A DNA stretch of 64,000 nt from Oscillatoria nigro-viridis PCC 7112. Its GTDB lineage: Bacteria > Cyanobacteriota > Cyanobacteriia > Cyanobacteriales > Microcoleaceae. The position numbers were made by a program, and so were the translations under genes. This document shows positions 8,005 through 17,544 of this stretch, piece by piece. Position 1 is the first letter of the stretch. The number at the start of each line of letters is the position of its first letter. The notes beneath the pieces were generated by a model. The model worked only from the letters and a program-made list of their open reading frames with translations. It made no database searches and was not told where the DNA came from. Location: assembly GCF_000317475.1 (NCBI RefSeq), contig NC_019729.1:3858501-3922500 (forward strand). Reading direction: 5' to 3'.

Positions 8005-11000
8005 ATGCAAAGCCAGTTAGGAAAAGCAAAGCGCAATCGCTCCCGCCGCCAATTGTTAGAACTCAGCCCGATCGGGCTGGCATTGTGCCGGACGGACGGG
8101 ACTTTTCTCGACGTAAATCCAGCTTTTGCAAGTATTATCGGCCGCACAGTTGCAGAAACTCTCCACCTCAACTACTGGGAAATTCAGCAAACACAGTGCG
8201 CGCCCCCAGAAAAATATCTAGAATGTCAAACAAAAAATAGCCACACGCACCTGTGCGAAGCCGCATACAAACATAAAAACCAGCATCTCGTACCCGTGCG
8301 AGTTTCCGAGCGGGCAATTGAAACAGAGGGACAGTGCGCGATTTGGCTAAGTGTTGAAGAAATATTTAATAATCGGGATCAAAATAGCGCTCCGCTGGAA
8401 GCAGCGCCGCCGCAGGGCAATTCACATCTAGAAAAATTGCTGGCAAAGCAGGCTGCCGAACTGGAAAAAACTCAGAAACTACTCGAAGAAAAAATTGCCG
8501 AACTGGAACAGGCTCAAGAAAAATTGCGTCTCCAAAGTCAAATTATCGACCAAATTCACGAGGCGGTAATTTCGACAGATATGGACGGCTCGATCGCCAT
8601 TTGGAATCAAGCCTGCCAAAAGTTATACGGCTATGAAAAAACTGAGGCTATCGGACAGCACGTTTCTTTAATTTACCCGCCAGAACAGCAAGATTTTTTG
8701 TTAGAGGAAGTTATCAAACCGCTACAAGAAAAAGGCGAGCATGAAATTGAAGTGATCGCACGCCGTAAATCAGGAGAAAAATTTTCTTCGCACCTGATGC
8801 TCTCGCTATTGAAAGACAAAACGGGAGAAGTTGTGGGGATGATGGGTTCTTTAACAGATCTCAGCGTTTGCAAAGCTTTAGAACAAGAATTAGCACAGAG
8901 ACAAGCACTATTTGATGCCTTTTTAAAGGAGGCGTCGGCGGGACTTTGCATTTTGGACTCCCAACTGCGGTACGTGCAAATTAATCAATTTCTAGCAGAA
9001 ATAAATTGCTTGGACCCAGCAGATCACATCGGCAAGACTGTACGCGAAATATTGCCGAATATCGCTCCAATAATAGAGCCTTTGTACGAACAAATTTTGA
9101 GAACGAAACAACCCTTAATTAACATCGAGATGAGTGGTGACAATCCCAGAAAGCCTGGGTTTGTCCGACACCTGACAGGCTCTTATTTTCCCTTGCTAGA
9201 CAAAGATGGCGAGGCGATCGGCATCGGTGCAGTCGTAGTTGACATTAGCGATCGCAAACAAGCAGAAGCTGCGCTGCAAAAAAGCGAACAGCTTTACCGC
9301 ACTATGGCAAGCAACTTTCCTAACGGTGCGGTGATGTTGTTCGATCCAGAACTGCGCTACACGCTGGTAGAAGGTACAGAATTAGCAGCAGTGGGGCTTT
9401 CCAAAGAGTTGATGGAAGGCAAGACAATCTGGGAAGTATTCGAGCCAGATGTTTGCGCTCAGATCGAGCCAACTTATCGGGCGGCACTGGCAGGAGAAAC
9501 AGTTGTTACAGAATTTTTTTACAGCGATCGCGTTTACCTCGGTTATGCTTTGCCAGTGAGAAACGAACGGCAAGAAATCACCGGCGGATTGCTAATGACT
9601 CAAAACATTACTGCTCGCCAATTAGCAGAAGAAGCGCTCAGGGAAAGCGAGGAAAAATACAGGTGCATTGTCGAGACAGCAGACGAAGGAATTTGGATTC
9701 TAGATACGGAGAGTAACACTACTTTTGTCAACCAAAAAATGGCCGATATGCTCGGCTGCACTCCAGAGGAAATGATCGGACAGCCGCTATTTGCTTTCAT
9801 GGATGCAGAAGGCATCGCGATCGCACAAATCAGTCTCAAACGCCGCCGTGAAGGAATTGGCGAACAGCTCGATTTTAAGTTCCGTCGCCGAGACGGCAGG
9901 GACTTGTGGGCGATGGTTTCTACTAATTCCTTGGCAGACAAACAGGGACGCTATGTGGGCGCTTTGGCAATGGTTGCCGACATTACCGATCGCAAGCAAA
10001 CAGAAGCAGCATTGCAGCAGTCGGAAGCCAAATTTCGATCGCTCTACGAATTAACCAGTTTGCCTGTTTTTATGTTATGTGACAATGACATCTGCGATGC
10101 CAACACAGCCACCCTAAAGCTATTTGGCTGTACTAGCCCGCAAGAGTTGTACGGCAAAAACCCAGGCAAACTGTCGCCTCCTTTTCAACCCAACGGCAGA
10201 GATTCTTTGAGCTTGGCTGACGAAATGATCGCGATAGCCTTTGAGCGGGGAAAGCACCGTTTTGATTGGGTTCATCAGCGCTTAGACGGTACTGATTTTC
10301 CCGCAGAAGTGGTGCTGACAGTAATCGAGGTGGGAAATGAAAAAATTATCCAAGTAGTGATCCAAGATTTAACCGATCGCAAACTTGCAGAAGAAACTTT
10401 AGTGCGATCGGAACAAGCCCTCAGACAGCAAGCTCAGAGAGAACAACTGCTCAATCAAATTGCCAACCAAATCCGCACTTCTTTAGATTTAGACACAATT
10501 TTAGCAACCGCCGTTCAAGAAATTCGCAATCTGATGCACCTAGATTGGTGCATCTTCACTTGGTATCGCCCCAACAGCAATCCTCCGGTTTGGGAAATAG
10601 TTTGCGAAGCGAAGAATGCAGCTTTGCCAAGTTTACTCGGTACTTATTCTGTAGACGATCGATCTAGTGTCCCCAGGCCGCATATTTTGCGGCGACAAAT
10701 TATGAGAATTGATGATGTCAGCACTTTTGAAGATGCAGAAGTGCGCGAAAATTTCCAGGCATTAAAAATTAACTCAGTGCTGTCGCTGCCAGTTCAAACT
10801 GCTTCAGGCGATATTGGGGCGATCGCCTGCTATCAGGCTATGTCCGTGCGAAATTGGAGCGACTCTGAAGTCGAACTGATGCAAGCGGTGGTTGCTCAAA
10901 TTGCGATCGCGATCGACCACGCCGAACTCTACACCCAAACCCGCACAGCGGCCCGATTAGCTCAAGCTCAAACTCAACAGCTAGAACAAACCTTACACGA

Positions 11001-11847
11001 ACTCCAACGCACCCAAACTCAATTAATTCAAAGTGAAAAAATGTCGAGTTTGGGCCAGTTAGTAGCAGGTGTCGCCCACGAAATTAACAACCCGGTTAAT
11101 TTTATCTATGGCAATCTCAGCTACACCAGCGAATACACTCAAAACTTGCTAAAAATGCTGCAACTTTACCAGAAGGAATACCCGCAGCCTAGCGCAAGAA
11201 TTGTAGATGCAAGGGAAGACTTTGAAATTGATTATCTGATTGAAGATTTACCGAAAATTTTAGCATCTATGAAAGTCGGAGCCGATCGCATCCGCGACAT
11301 AGTTTTGAGCCTGCGAACTTTTTCAAGACTTGACGAAGCCGAAAAGAAACAAGTTGACATTCACGAAGGCATTGAAAGCACGCTGCTGATTTTGCAAAAC
11401 CGCCTGAAACATAAAGCCGATTACCCGACAATTAATGTGATTAAAGAATACGGTAATTTACCTTTAGTTGAATGTTATCCCGGTCAGTTAAATCAAGTAT
11501 TTATGAATTTGTTAAGCAATGCGCTCGACGCATTGGAAATGGAGATGAAGAAATCCGATCGCACCGACAAAAATATTGCAATTACGATTCGCACCCAAGT
11601 AACCGACAATAACAGCGTTGCCATATGGATAGCTGACAGCGGCCCCGGCATGAGCGAAGATGTCCAAAAGCGCTTGTTTGACCCGTTTTTCACTACTAAA
11701 CCCATTGGCAAAGGAACTGGCTTAGGATTGGCGATTTCGCACTCTATTATAGTAGAAAAACACGGGGGCAAGCTTTCTTGCAATTCTGTATTGGGAGAAG
11801 GTTCCGAATTTGCGATCGAGATTCCTCTGCGGCTAAAAATAAATTAA
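8005..11847 (+). CDS. Multi-PAS/GAF sensor histidine kinase
   Basis: A 1280-residue cytoplasmic sensor kinase without membrane segments. Order: PAS (about 12-110), coiled coil (about 135-178), PAS (178-290), PAS (299-425), PAS (425-545), PAS (547-670), PAS (672-795), GAF (811-980), coiled linker, dimerisation/phosphoacceptor helix with H1025 in AGVAHEINNPVNF, and a C-terminal ATPase domain with N box NQVFMNLLSNALDA, G1 IADSGPGM and G2 GKGTGLGLAIS. There is no receiver domain, so it must signal to a separate response regulator, and none is encoded nearby. Its kinase core closely matches that of the gene at 23984-27493. Signals are unknown. Confidence 0.92.
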   Translation: MQSQLGKAKRNRSRRQLLELSPIGLALCRTDGTFLDVNPAFASIIGRTVAETLHLNYWEIQQTQCAPPEKYLECQTKNSHTHLCEAAYKHKNQHLVPVRVSERAIETEGQCAIWLSVEEIFNNRDQNSAPLEAAPPQGNSHLEKLLAKQAAELEKTQKLLEEKIAELEQAQEKLRLQSQIIDQIHEAVISTDMDGSIAIWNQACQKLYGYEKTEAIGQHVSLIYPPEQQDFLLEEVIKPLQEKGEHEIEVIARRKSGEKFSSHLMLSLLKDKTGEVVGMMGSLTDLSVCKALEQELAQRQALFDAFLKEASAGLCILDSQLRYVQINQFLAEINCLDPADHIGKTVREILPNIAPIIEPLYEQILRTKQPLINIEMSGDNPRKPGFVRHLTGSYFPLLDKDGEAIGIGAVVVDISDRKQAEAALQKSEQLYRTMASNFPNGAVMLFDPELRYTLVEGTELAAVGLSKELMEGKTIWEVFEPDVCAQIEPTYRAALAGETVVTEFFYSDRVYLGYALPVRNERQEITGGLLMTQNITARQLAEEALRESEEKYRCIVETADEGIWILDTESNTTFVNQKMADMLGCTPEEMIGQPLFAFMDAEGIAIAQISLKRRREGIGEQLDFKFRRRDGRDLWAMVSTNSLADKQGRYVGALAMVADITDRKQTEAALQQSEAKFRSLYELTSLPVFMLCDNDICDANTATLKLFGCTSPQELYGKNPGKLSPPFQPNGRDSLSLADEMIAIAFERGKHRFDWVHQRLDGTDFPAEVVLTVIEVGNEKIIQVVIQDLTDRKLAEETLVRSEQALRQQAQREQLLNQIANQIRTSLDLDTILATAVQEIRNLMHLDWCIFTWYRPNSNPPVWEIVCEAKNAALPSLLGTYSVDDRSSVPRPHILRRQIMRIDDVSTFEDAEVRENFQALKINSVLSLPVQTASGDIGAIACYQAMSVRNWSDSEVELMQAVVAQIAIAIDHAELYTQTRTAARLAQAQTQQLEQTLHELQRTQTQLIQSEKMSSLGQLVAGVAHEINNPVNFIYGNLSYTSEYTQNLLKMLQLYQKEYPQPSARIVDAREDFEIDYLIEDLPKILASMKVGADRIRDIVLSLRTFSRLDEAEKKQVDIHEGIESTLLILQNRLKHKADYPTINVIKEYGNLPLVECYPGQLNQVFMNLLSNALDALEMEMKKSDRTDKNIAITIRTQVTDNNSVAIWIADSGPGMSEDVQKRLFDPFFTTKPIGKGTGLGLAISHSIIVEKHGGKLSCNSVLGEGSEFAIEIPLRLKIN

Positions 11848-11863
11848 AACCCATTGTATCGGT

Positions 11864-11903
11864 ATCATATCAAATCCAGTCGAGCGACCGGATTCGATAT
11901 GAT
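11864..11903. terminator. Inverted repeat between convergent genes
   Basis: ATCATATCAAATCC (11864-11877) and GGATTCGATATGAT (11890-11903) pair over 14 bp with one mismatch. It lies between the kinase stop and the end of the P450 gene and could terminate both convergent transcripts. TTTGATATGATATGA also occurs at 18388, so this may be a dispersed repeat rather than a dedicated terminator. Confidence 0.45.
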
Positions 11904-13316
11904 TCAAATCCTACCCTTTACCGTCAGATGGACACCACCAGCGGGTGCCATTGTCAAACCGCGACGTACTGGCAAAACGGGACTATTTTCTGTAAGTTCT
12001 AAAGAATACTGTGACAGCACTTTCGCCAATACTAACTTCATTTCAAACAGGGCAAATGCCGCCCCAATACAGCGGCGGTTTCCTCCCCCAAAGGGCAAAT
12101 ATTCGTAAGGCGAAAATTGACGTTCGAGAAAACGTTCGGGTTTAAAGCGCTTAGGTTCCGGGTAAATATCAGGACGGTTGTGAACCAAATAAATACAGGG
12201 AGAAAGTATCATTCCTTTGGGAATATTATAACCCATTAACTGCATCGGAGCTTGCAGAATGCGCGGAAATGCAAAAAATACGATCGGATAAATCCGCAGC
12301 GTTTCGCAACAGACAGCATTCAAATACGGGAGTTTAGTTATTTCCGCCGGATCGGAATTTTCCAAATCAATAGAATTGAGTTCTTGCAGCAGTTTTTCGC
12401 GGACTTCTGGGATGTAGTGAATCCAATACAAAGCCCAGGCTAAAGCTGTGGCTGTAGTTTCGTGTCCGGCGAATAACATTGTCATTAATTCATCCCGCAA
12501 TTCAACGTCGCTCATCGGCTGTCCCGCTTCGTCACGAGCTGAAATTAACAAGCTCAGGATGTCTTCTCCCAATGGTTGAGATAGAGTTTTGCGTGAAGCG
12601 AAGCTATCCCGCAGGGAATCGCGGATTTCTTGATAAAGCAGTTCATCTAAACGCTGTCTTTGTCGCAGAAATCCTCCCCAAGGACTCCAAGCACCTAAAT
12701 CTTTTTGCAACGAATTGATAAACAGAAAGGTAGCGCTTAAGGGATTGCTAAAAAAATTTAGCATTTTAACAAGAAGTTGCTGGATTTGCTGGTAGCGTTC
12801 TCCTTCACTCAGCCCGAAAACTGCGTGCAATATCACTTCCAATGAAATCTCCTGCATAGTTGAATGCGCGATAACCGAGTTACCAGGAGTCCAATTATTA
12901 ATTACTTTTTCGGTGGTATTTCGGATGATTTGTCCGTAAGCTTTCATGCGTTCACCGTGAAAAGGTGGCATTAAAAGTTTGCGCTGCTGCAAATGTCGAT
13001 CGCCATCTAACAACAATAACGAATTGGGGCCTACTAAAGGTAGCGCTATCTGGTTTCCCGTGCCGGATTCAAAAAGTTTTGAATCCGCTGTAAAAATTTC
13101 TTGAATAGCTTGAGGATTGCTAACAATTACCTGGGGCGGAAAATTGCTGAATTTGCTGGTAAAAATGTCACCGTAGCTTTGATAGTTTCGTTCTAAATAA
13201 TACAGAGGATTTAAAATCCCCCGCACTGTCTGAACAAATCTATTATCTTTAGGGCCGTCTAAAACTTTGTTGATAGCTTCATTTTGAGATTGAGAGTTGT
13301 TTGTGAGAAGAGTCAT
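11904..13316 (-). CDS. Cytochrome P450, CYP110-type
   Basis: A 470-residue P450 monooxygenase. Signatures: I-helix oxygen-binding AGHETTATALAW (about residues 283-294), K-helix ETLRIYP (E336, R339), and heme loop FGGGNRRCIG with the ligand cysteine near residue 416. CYP110-like enzymes are common in filamentous cyanobacteria, and some act on fatty acids or terpenes. Substrate cannot be inferred here. No N-terminal anchor is visible. The next gene downstream of its promoter side (13390-13932, a MAPEG protein) is on the same strand, 73 bp away. Confidence 0.93.
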   Translation of the reverse strand: MTLLTNNSQSQNEAINKVLDGPKDNRFVQTVRGILNPLYYLERNYQSYGDIFTSKFSNFPPQVIVSNPQAIQEIFTADSKLFESGTGNQIALPLVGPNSLLLLDGDRHLQQRKLLMPPFHGERMKAYGQIIRNTTEKVINNWTPGNSVIAHSTMQEISLEVILHAVFGLSEGERYQQIQQLLVKMLNFFSNPLSATFLFINSLQKDLGAWSPWGGFLRQRQRLDELLYQEIRDSLRDSFASRKTLSQPLGEDILSLLISARDEAGQPMSDVELRDELMTMLFAGHETTATALAWALYWIHYIPEVREKLLQELNSIDLENSDPAEITKLPYLNAVCCETLRIYPIVFFAFPRILQAPMQLMGYNIPKGMILSPCIYLVHNRPDIYPEPKRFKPERFLERQFSPYEYLPFGGGNRRCIGAAFALFEMKLVLAKVLSQYSLELTENSPVLPVRRGLTMAPAGGVHLTVKGRI

Positions 13317-13389
13317 TTTTTATCTCCTATTTTTCTGGTTTCACAGGACTAATGAAAGCATAATTTATGTGTCACAAAAATCGCCACCC

Positions 13390-13932
13390 TCAGTTATTCA
13401 AAAATAGTACGCAGTAGGCATCATAAATTAGTACGGCAATAGTAGGATACAGAGTAACTCCCAGCCCAAAAGCTCGTTCGATCGGCTCTTTGAGATAGCC
13501 TATCCAAAACGCTATTCTTCCCACAACAAACAAAGTTGCCAAAATTGGAATCAGCTTGATGCTGTAAGTATCTAAAAAGGTAGAAAGGATTAAACTGCCT
13601 GCAAAAAACAGCACAAATTGCTCTAGAGTGTTGCTCAGATAACGCAAATGAATCCGCATTGCTTCTGATTCGGCATTCGCTAAAGGGTTGATGGCTGGGC
13701 TGCTAAATCTACCATTACCAACTGCAACTATGCCGGCAAATAACATCAGTAACGGAAAAATTTGGCAGCGAAGGCTGAAAATTAGGCGCGACTCTGGGGT
13801 ATTTAATAGGGGTAGGGGCAGGGCTATCACAAAATAACCAATCAGTACAAAAGTAAGGCAGAAGATTAAGGCAGAAAGGGCTCGCCGAACAACTATTTGC
13901 TGTTGTGGATTGAAACTGAGTAAATTAATCAT
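13390..13932 (-). CDS. MAPEG-family membrane protein
   Basis: A 180-residue protein with about four hydrophobic segments: residues 17-40, 55-75, 108-127 and 128-172 (the last probably two). The MAPEG hallmark pattern appears as NTLEQFVLFF and GRIAFWIGY. The superfamily includes microsomal glutathione S-transferases and eicosanoid synthases; bacterial members are mostly uncharacterised. It lies directly upstream of the P450 gene on the same strand, so a joint role in oxidation and conjugation is possible but unproven. Confidence 0.8.
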   Translation of the reverse strand: MINLLSFNPQQQIVVRRALSALIFCLTFVLIGYFVIALPLPLLNTPESRLIFSLRCQIFPLLMLFAGIVAVGNGRFSSPAINPLANAESEAMRIHLRYLSNTLEQFVLFFAGSLILSTFLDTYSIKLIPILATLFVVGRIAFWIGYLKEPIERAFGLGVTLYPTIAVLIYDAYCVLFLNN

Positions 13933-13954
13933 TGTTTACAGAGATCCAAGCTTA

Positions 13955-14449
13955 TTATAGCTTTTTTATACCTAGATATTTTACGTAAACCCGATCGCAC
14001 CTTGGCGTCTCCACACCAGTTGTCGGTAGATATCCGCTATTTTCGTACATTTTAACAGCTTCTTTGAGAATGCTGGCAGTTTCAATCCAGATTTCCTCAA
14101 AGCCGCGAGCAATAATTTTACTTTCCAATTCTTGCAGTAAAAATTTCCCCAAACCTTGTCCTCTTGCTGCTGGCAAAATATACATTTTGCGAATTTCCAC
14201 AGCATTATTCCCGCGCTCAATCGGATAGTAAGCCGCCGTACCCACTATTTTATCCTGCCGTTCAACTACCCAAAATTCCCCGCCTTTATTGTGATAATGC
14301 AGTTCTACATCATAGACATCTCGATCTGCCCCGTGAGGTTCGCATTTTAAACCGTACTCTGCTAAAACATCCCTAATTAAATAGAACGCCTCAGCGCGAT
14401 CGCGCGTTTCCCAGGAACGAATTAAAAAATCCAGATGTTGGGTTTTCAT
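13955..14449 (-). CDS. GNAT-family N-acetyltransferase
   Basis: The preferred start is ATG at 14449 (MKTQHLDFLIRSWETRD), which gives 164 residues; an upstream in-frame start at 14533 would add 28 basic residues that do not fit the fold. Acetyl-CoA motif A is seen in KMYILPAARGQGLGKFLLQELE (R-G-x-G-L-G), and motif B in YENSGY near the C-terminus. GNAT enzymes transfer acetyl groups to amines of small molecules or proteins. The target is unknown. Confidence 0.85.
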   Translation of the reverse strand: MKTQHLDFLIRSWETRDRAEAFYLIRDVLAEYGLKCEPHGADRDVYDVELHYHNKGGEFWVVERQDKIVGTAAYYPIERGNNAVEIRKMYILPAARGQGLGKFLLQELESKIIARGFEEIWIETASILKEAVKMYENSGYLPTTGVETPRCDRVYVKYLGIKKL

Positions 14450-14540
14450 TGGTTGTTGCAACGTATATTTATTTTTTGACTTTAACAACTGTAAAATTAC
14501 TAATTTTTTGTGTTTTACAGTCTTTAAGTGCACCTAGCTT

Positions 14541-15137
14541 TTAACTGTGAATTCTCGGTTCGGGATGAAGACTTGCCAGCAACTCGCTCTCTACTAATGA
14601 TAATTCCTCCAGCCTGTCAATCACAAGAGCGCGATCGAAATAAGTTGTTGCCAAAATCCAATATACCCCGTAATGGCGCGCTTCCGAAGCCATCAAACTG
14701 CGGTAAAACTTAGCTAATTCCGCGTCGGGACAGCGATCGCCCAGCAGTCCCAACCGTTCGTGACTGCGCGCTTCTATCAAACCAGAAACCAACAAAGAAT
14801 CCAAAAGTCTCTCCGGTTCCTGCTTGCGAATTTGGCAGGACAAACCGGCACCGTAGGGAGGTGCGGCCAAAGGGGCTAAAGCAATGCCGCGCTTTTCTAA
14901 CCGCTGGTTGACTTGCTCGAAATGCTCTAATTCTTCGCGGGCGATCGCCGTTAGCATCCTCACCAATTTTTCCCTTGCTGGGTAGCGAAACATTAAATTT
15001 AACGCTACTCCCGCCGCTTTCCGCTCGCAGTGAGAATGGTCTAATAAGATTGTATCCAAATGGGCGATCGCCTGTTCGATCCAAGCTTCCGAAGTCGGCT
15101 GTTTCAAAAACTTAATAGTTGGCAGTGTTGAAGTCAT
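14541..15137 (-). CDS. miaE: tRNA-(ms2io6A37) hydroxylase, MiaE-like
   Basis: A 198-residue ferritin-like diiron protein. Metal-binding pattern: DHSHCERKAAGVALNL, REELEHFEQV, EARSHERLGLL and SEARHYGVYW, the paired E and ExxH motifs of MiaE. MiaE hydroxylates the isopentenyl group of the modified adenosine 37 in tRNAs that read U-starting codons. Many cyanobacteria encode it. The start MTSTLPTIKFLKQPT at 15137 follows a TTTTAGA tract. Oxygen-dependent, so activity would report oxygen or iron state. Confidence 0.9.
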   Translation of the reverse strand: MTSTLPTIKFLKQPTSEAWIEQAIAHLDTILLDHSHCERKAAGVALNLMFRYPAREKLVRMLTAIAREELEHFEQVNQRLEKRGIALAPLAAPPYGAGLSCQIRKQEPERLLDSLLVSGLIEARSHERLGLLGDRCPDAELAKFYRSLMASEARHYGVYWILATTYFDRALVIDRLEELSLVESELLASLHPEPRIHS

Positions 15138-15145
15138 ACCATTTT

Positions 15146-15179
15146 GGATTTTAGATTTTAGATTTTAGATTTTAGATTA
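15146..15179. repeat. TTTTAGA tandem tract
   Basis: Four copies of the 10-bp unit ATTTTAGATT directly upstream of the miaE start. Same unit as at 6157, 27488 and 38172 (there inverted). Confidence 0.7.
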
Positions 15180-15186
15180 GTCATTG

Positions 15187-15247
15187 TAGGGTGCGTCAGG
15201 TTAGGATGTTTTCTCACATTGCGGATTGTTTTGCCTGACGCACCTTA
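15187..15247. repeat. GGTGCGTCAGG palindromic repeat
   Basis: Arms GGTGCGTCAGG (15190-15200) and CCTGACGCACC (15234-15244) are perfectly complementary over 11 bp and enclose 33 bp. A related pair, GGTGCGTCG and CGACGCACC, lies at 54334-54387. It probably acts as a terminator-like structure between two genes, but it looks like a dispersed repeat. Confidence 0.65.
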
Positions 15248-15255
15248 TCCTATAA

Positions 15256-17445
15256 TTAGCGCGTTATCCTATTCTTACACAATTTTTCAAACACCCCATA
15301 CATATCACCAGCAAACTTTTTCGCATTCCACAGCGGCGACAAATTGGCTGGATCTTTAGATTTCACCAACTGTGCTTTAATTGCATTTCTCAATTCACGA
15401 TCTTTGCCCAATTTTACACCCACTTCCACATATTCCGACCAAGACAAAGCCACGCCTGTTTCAATTCCCAAAGTCTGCAAAAACGAATAACCCATTCTCG
15501 ACAAAAATTGCTCTCCTGTGCGAGTCACCACCGGCAAATTAAACCACAAAGCCTCTAAAGTGTGAGTTCCTCCGTTGTAAGGATAAGAATCTAACAAAAC
15601 ATCTGCCAGCAAATAGATAATTCTGTGTTCTTCCTCAGTAGCAAACCTCGGCAAAAACTTAATTCGGTGCTTGCTCACTTTCTCAGCTTCGCAAGCTTGG
15701 TGATATGCAGCCTCAAACACCGCAGCATCGCCTAAAGCTTTGTGAACTAAGATACTGTTCGGCACTTGTTTGAGAATCGCAATTTGTGCTTTTACCAACT
15801 CGTAATTGAATTTTCTGCCGGGAGCGACGCACAGGTAAACTATCTGATCCAAACCGATCCGATTCGACCTTCTCAAGGCAACGGGATCGACTCCATATCT
15901 CTGAAAACCGGACACCGCTACAAAGGAATCAGGCATCCTAATTAGCTGCTCGTCATAATATTTTTCCCGCCCGGCTGGGTGCGAGTGCCCGTCTGTAAGA
16001 AAATAATTTTCCGGCGATATGTAAGGGGCGTCAAATCCCAGCCAAGAAACACAAACTGGTGCGGGTTTTTGGTAGAGAATGTCAGCGTGAACTGGTACGC
16101 TGAGAGAATCTAAATCAACTAAAACGTCCAATTCATCTTGCTGAATTTGGTCGATAATTTCGGCAGAATTGGCAAGTCCGTTCGGGTAGGTTGTGGGAAA
16201 ACTCAGTTTGCCCCAAGTTTCAAATTGCTGAGTGCGATCGTCGGGAACAATTCTTTCGGAAGCGTACAAATACACATTGGGTGTGATGTCGGACAATTCG
16301 CGAATGATGTCAGCGCTGCACCAACCTACAGAATGGCGGCTGAAGTGATTGGACAAAAAGCCGATTTTTAACTGGCTGGATGGGTAACTTGGTTTGAAAC
16401 TGTAATTTGCGGGTTGAGAAAAATTAGGTTTAATACATTGGTCGATATACTTTTGGGCAATTAATCTGTAAAGTTTTGAGTTGGCTGCCAAGTCATCTCG
16501 CAAATAGGGCGTGCTGAATAACAAGTTTGCATAAAGCGATTTAATTTCCACCGGGCTAGCGGTTTCTAAGTTTTGCTGCAAGTACGACTCTAGCTCTAAA
16601 AATCGATCGCCCGCAATTTGATTTAATCCCGACACTTGATAGGTGCTGATGAAGTAAATCGCGGTCATAATTGGATCGGTTTCGGCACACATTTGGCTGT
16701 ATTGGTGCACGGCTTGCCGCGCGGCAGCTAAATTGCTAGTATCTCTGAGGATGCCGCACAAATGTTGGTGGGCAGAAATAAAATCGGGTTTAATTTCTAG
16801 AGCTTTTTGAAGGTTGGGTATGGCGTCTTTAAATTGACCCTGGTGGCGCAAAACTCGGCCAATTTGACAGTATGCTTCGGCTAAATCGGGTTTGAATGCG
16901 ATCGCCTGCTGCCATGCAGCCACCGCCTCATCTAACTTCCCTTGCCGCGCTAATTTATCTCCTAAATTTAAGTGAAAATCTACCTGAGCCAGATGGGGAT
17001 TGAGTTCGAGAGCTTTTTGCTCGTATGCTACCGCTGCATCCTGTTGCCCCTGCTGCTTCAGTGCCCCTGCCAAATTCCAGTAAGCAGCAGCCAAATTCGG
17101 TTTAAGTTCGATCGCCTTTTGGTAATTGACAATCGCCTCCACCAAACGCCCTTGTTTGTAGAGCATACTGCCCAAATTAGCATAAGCCTCAGCAAAATCG
17201 GGATTCAGGGCGATCGCCTCGGAATAAAACCGCATCGCTTCCTCAATTTGGCCGCTTGCTTGCTGCACATTGCCCATTGTCACGTAAGCCGCCGCCCAAT
17301 CCGGTTGCAATTCCAGAGCTCGGCGACAAGCAGCGACGGCTGCTGCTAAATTGCCTTGAGAGTAATAGGTTTCTGCAATGACTGTCAGCGATGCAGCATC
17401 TTCTAATTCGGGTGTTTCGGATTGGTTGCGAAAATCGGAATTCAT
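15256..17445 (-). CDS. TPR protein with SPINDLY/O-GlcNAc-transferase-like domain
   Basis: The start is set at ATG 17445 (MNSDFRNQSETPEL), giving 729 residues; the upstream in-frame start at 17577 would overlap the divergent gene. About seven TPR repeats span residues 15-260 (for example PDWAAAYVTMGNVQQASGQ and PDFAEAYANLGSMLYKQG). The C-terminal half (about 340-720) resembles the glycosyltransferase family 41 fold, with LKIGFLSNHFSRHSVGW, a segment DVLVDLDSL and the donor-site region DVLLDSYPYNGGTHTLEALW. Such proteins transfer sugars to Ser/Thr of proteins in eukaryotes; cyanobacterial members are little studied. No membrane segments. Confidence 0.88.
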   Translation of the reverse strand: MNSDFRNQSETPELEDAASLTVIAETYYSQGNLAAAVAACRRALELQPDWAAAYVTMGNVQQASGQIEEAMRFYSEAIALNPDFAEAYANLGSMLYKQGRLVEAIVNYQKAIELKPNLAAAYWNLAGALKQQGQQDAAVAYEQKALELNPHLAQVDFHLNLGDKLARQGKLDEAVAAWQQAIAFKPDLAEAYCQIGRVLRHQGQFKDAIPNLQKALEIKPDFISAHQHLCGILRDTSNLAAARQAVHQYSQMCAETDPIMTAIYFISTYQVSGLNQIAGDRFLELESYLQQNLETASPVEIKSLYANLLFSTPYLRDDLAANSKLYRLIAQKYIDQCIKPNFSQPANYSFKPSYPSSQLKIGFLSNHFSRHSVGWCSADIIRELSDITPNVYLYASERIVPDDRTQQFETWGKLSFPTTYPNGLANSAEIIDQIQQDELDVLVDLDSLSVPVHADILYQKPAPVCVSWLGFDAPYISPENYFLTDGHSHPAGREKYYDEQLIRMPDSFVAVSGFQRYGVDPVALRRSNRIGLDQIVYLCVAPGRKFNYELVKAQIAILKQVPNSILVHKALGDAAVFEAAYHQACEAEKVSKHRIKFLPRFATEEEHRIIYLLADVLLDSYPYNGGTHTLEALWFNLPVVTRTGEQFLSRMGYSFLQTLGIETGVALSWSEYVEVGVKLGKDRELRNAIKAQLVKSKDPANLSPLWNAKKFAGDMYGVFEKLCKNRITR

Positions 17446-17544
17446 TTGGCGGCCTATCTGTGCTATCAAGTTAAAGGTTGAATCTATATTATTTTGCAGA
17501 GTAGCAGTTTTAGCGGAACTACGGGCGATCGTCACAGAGAATTT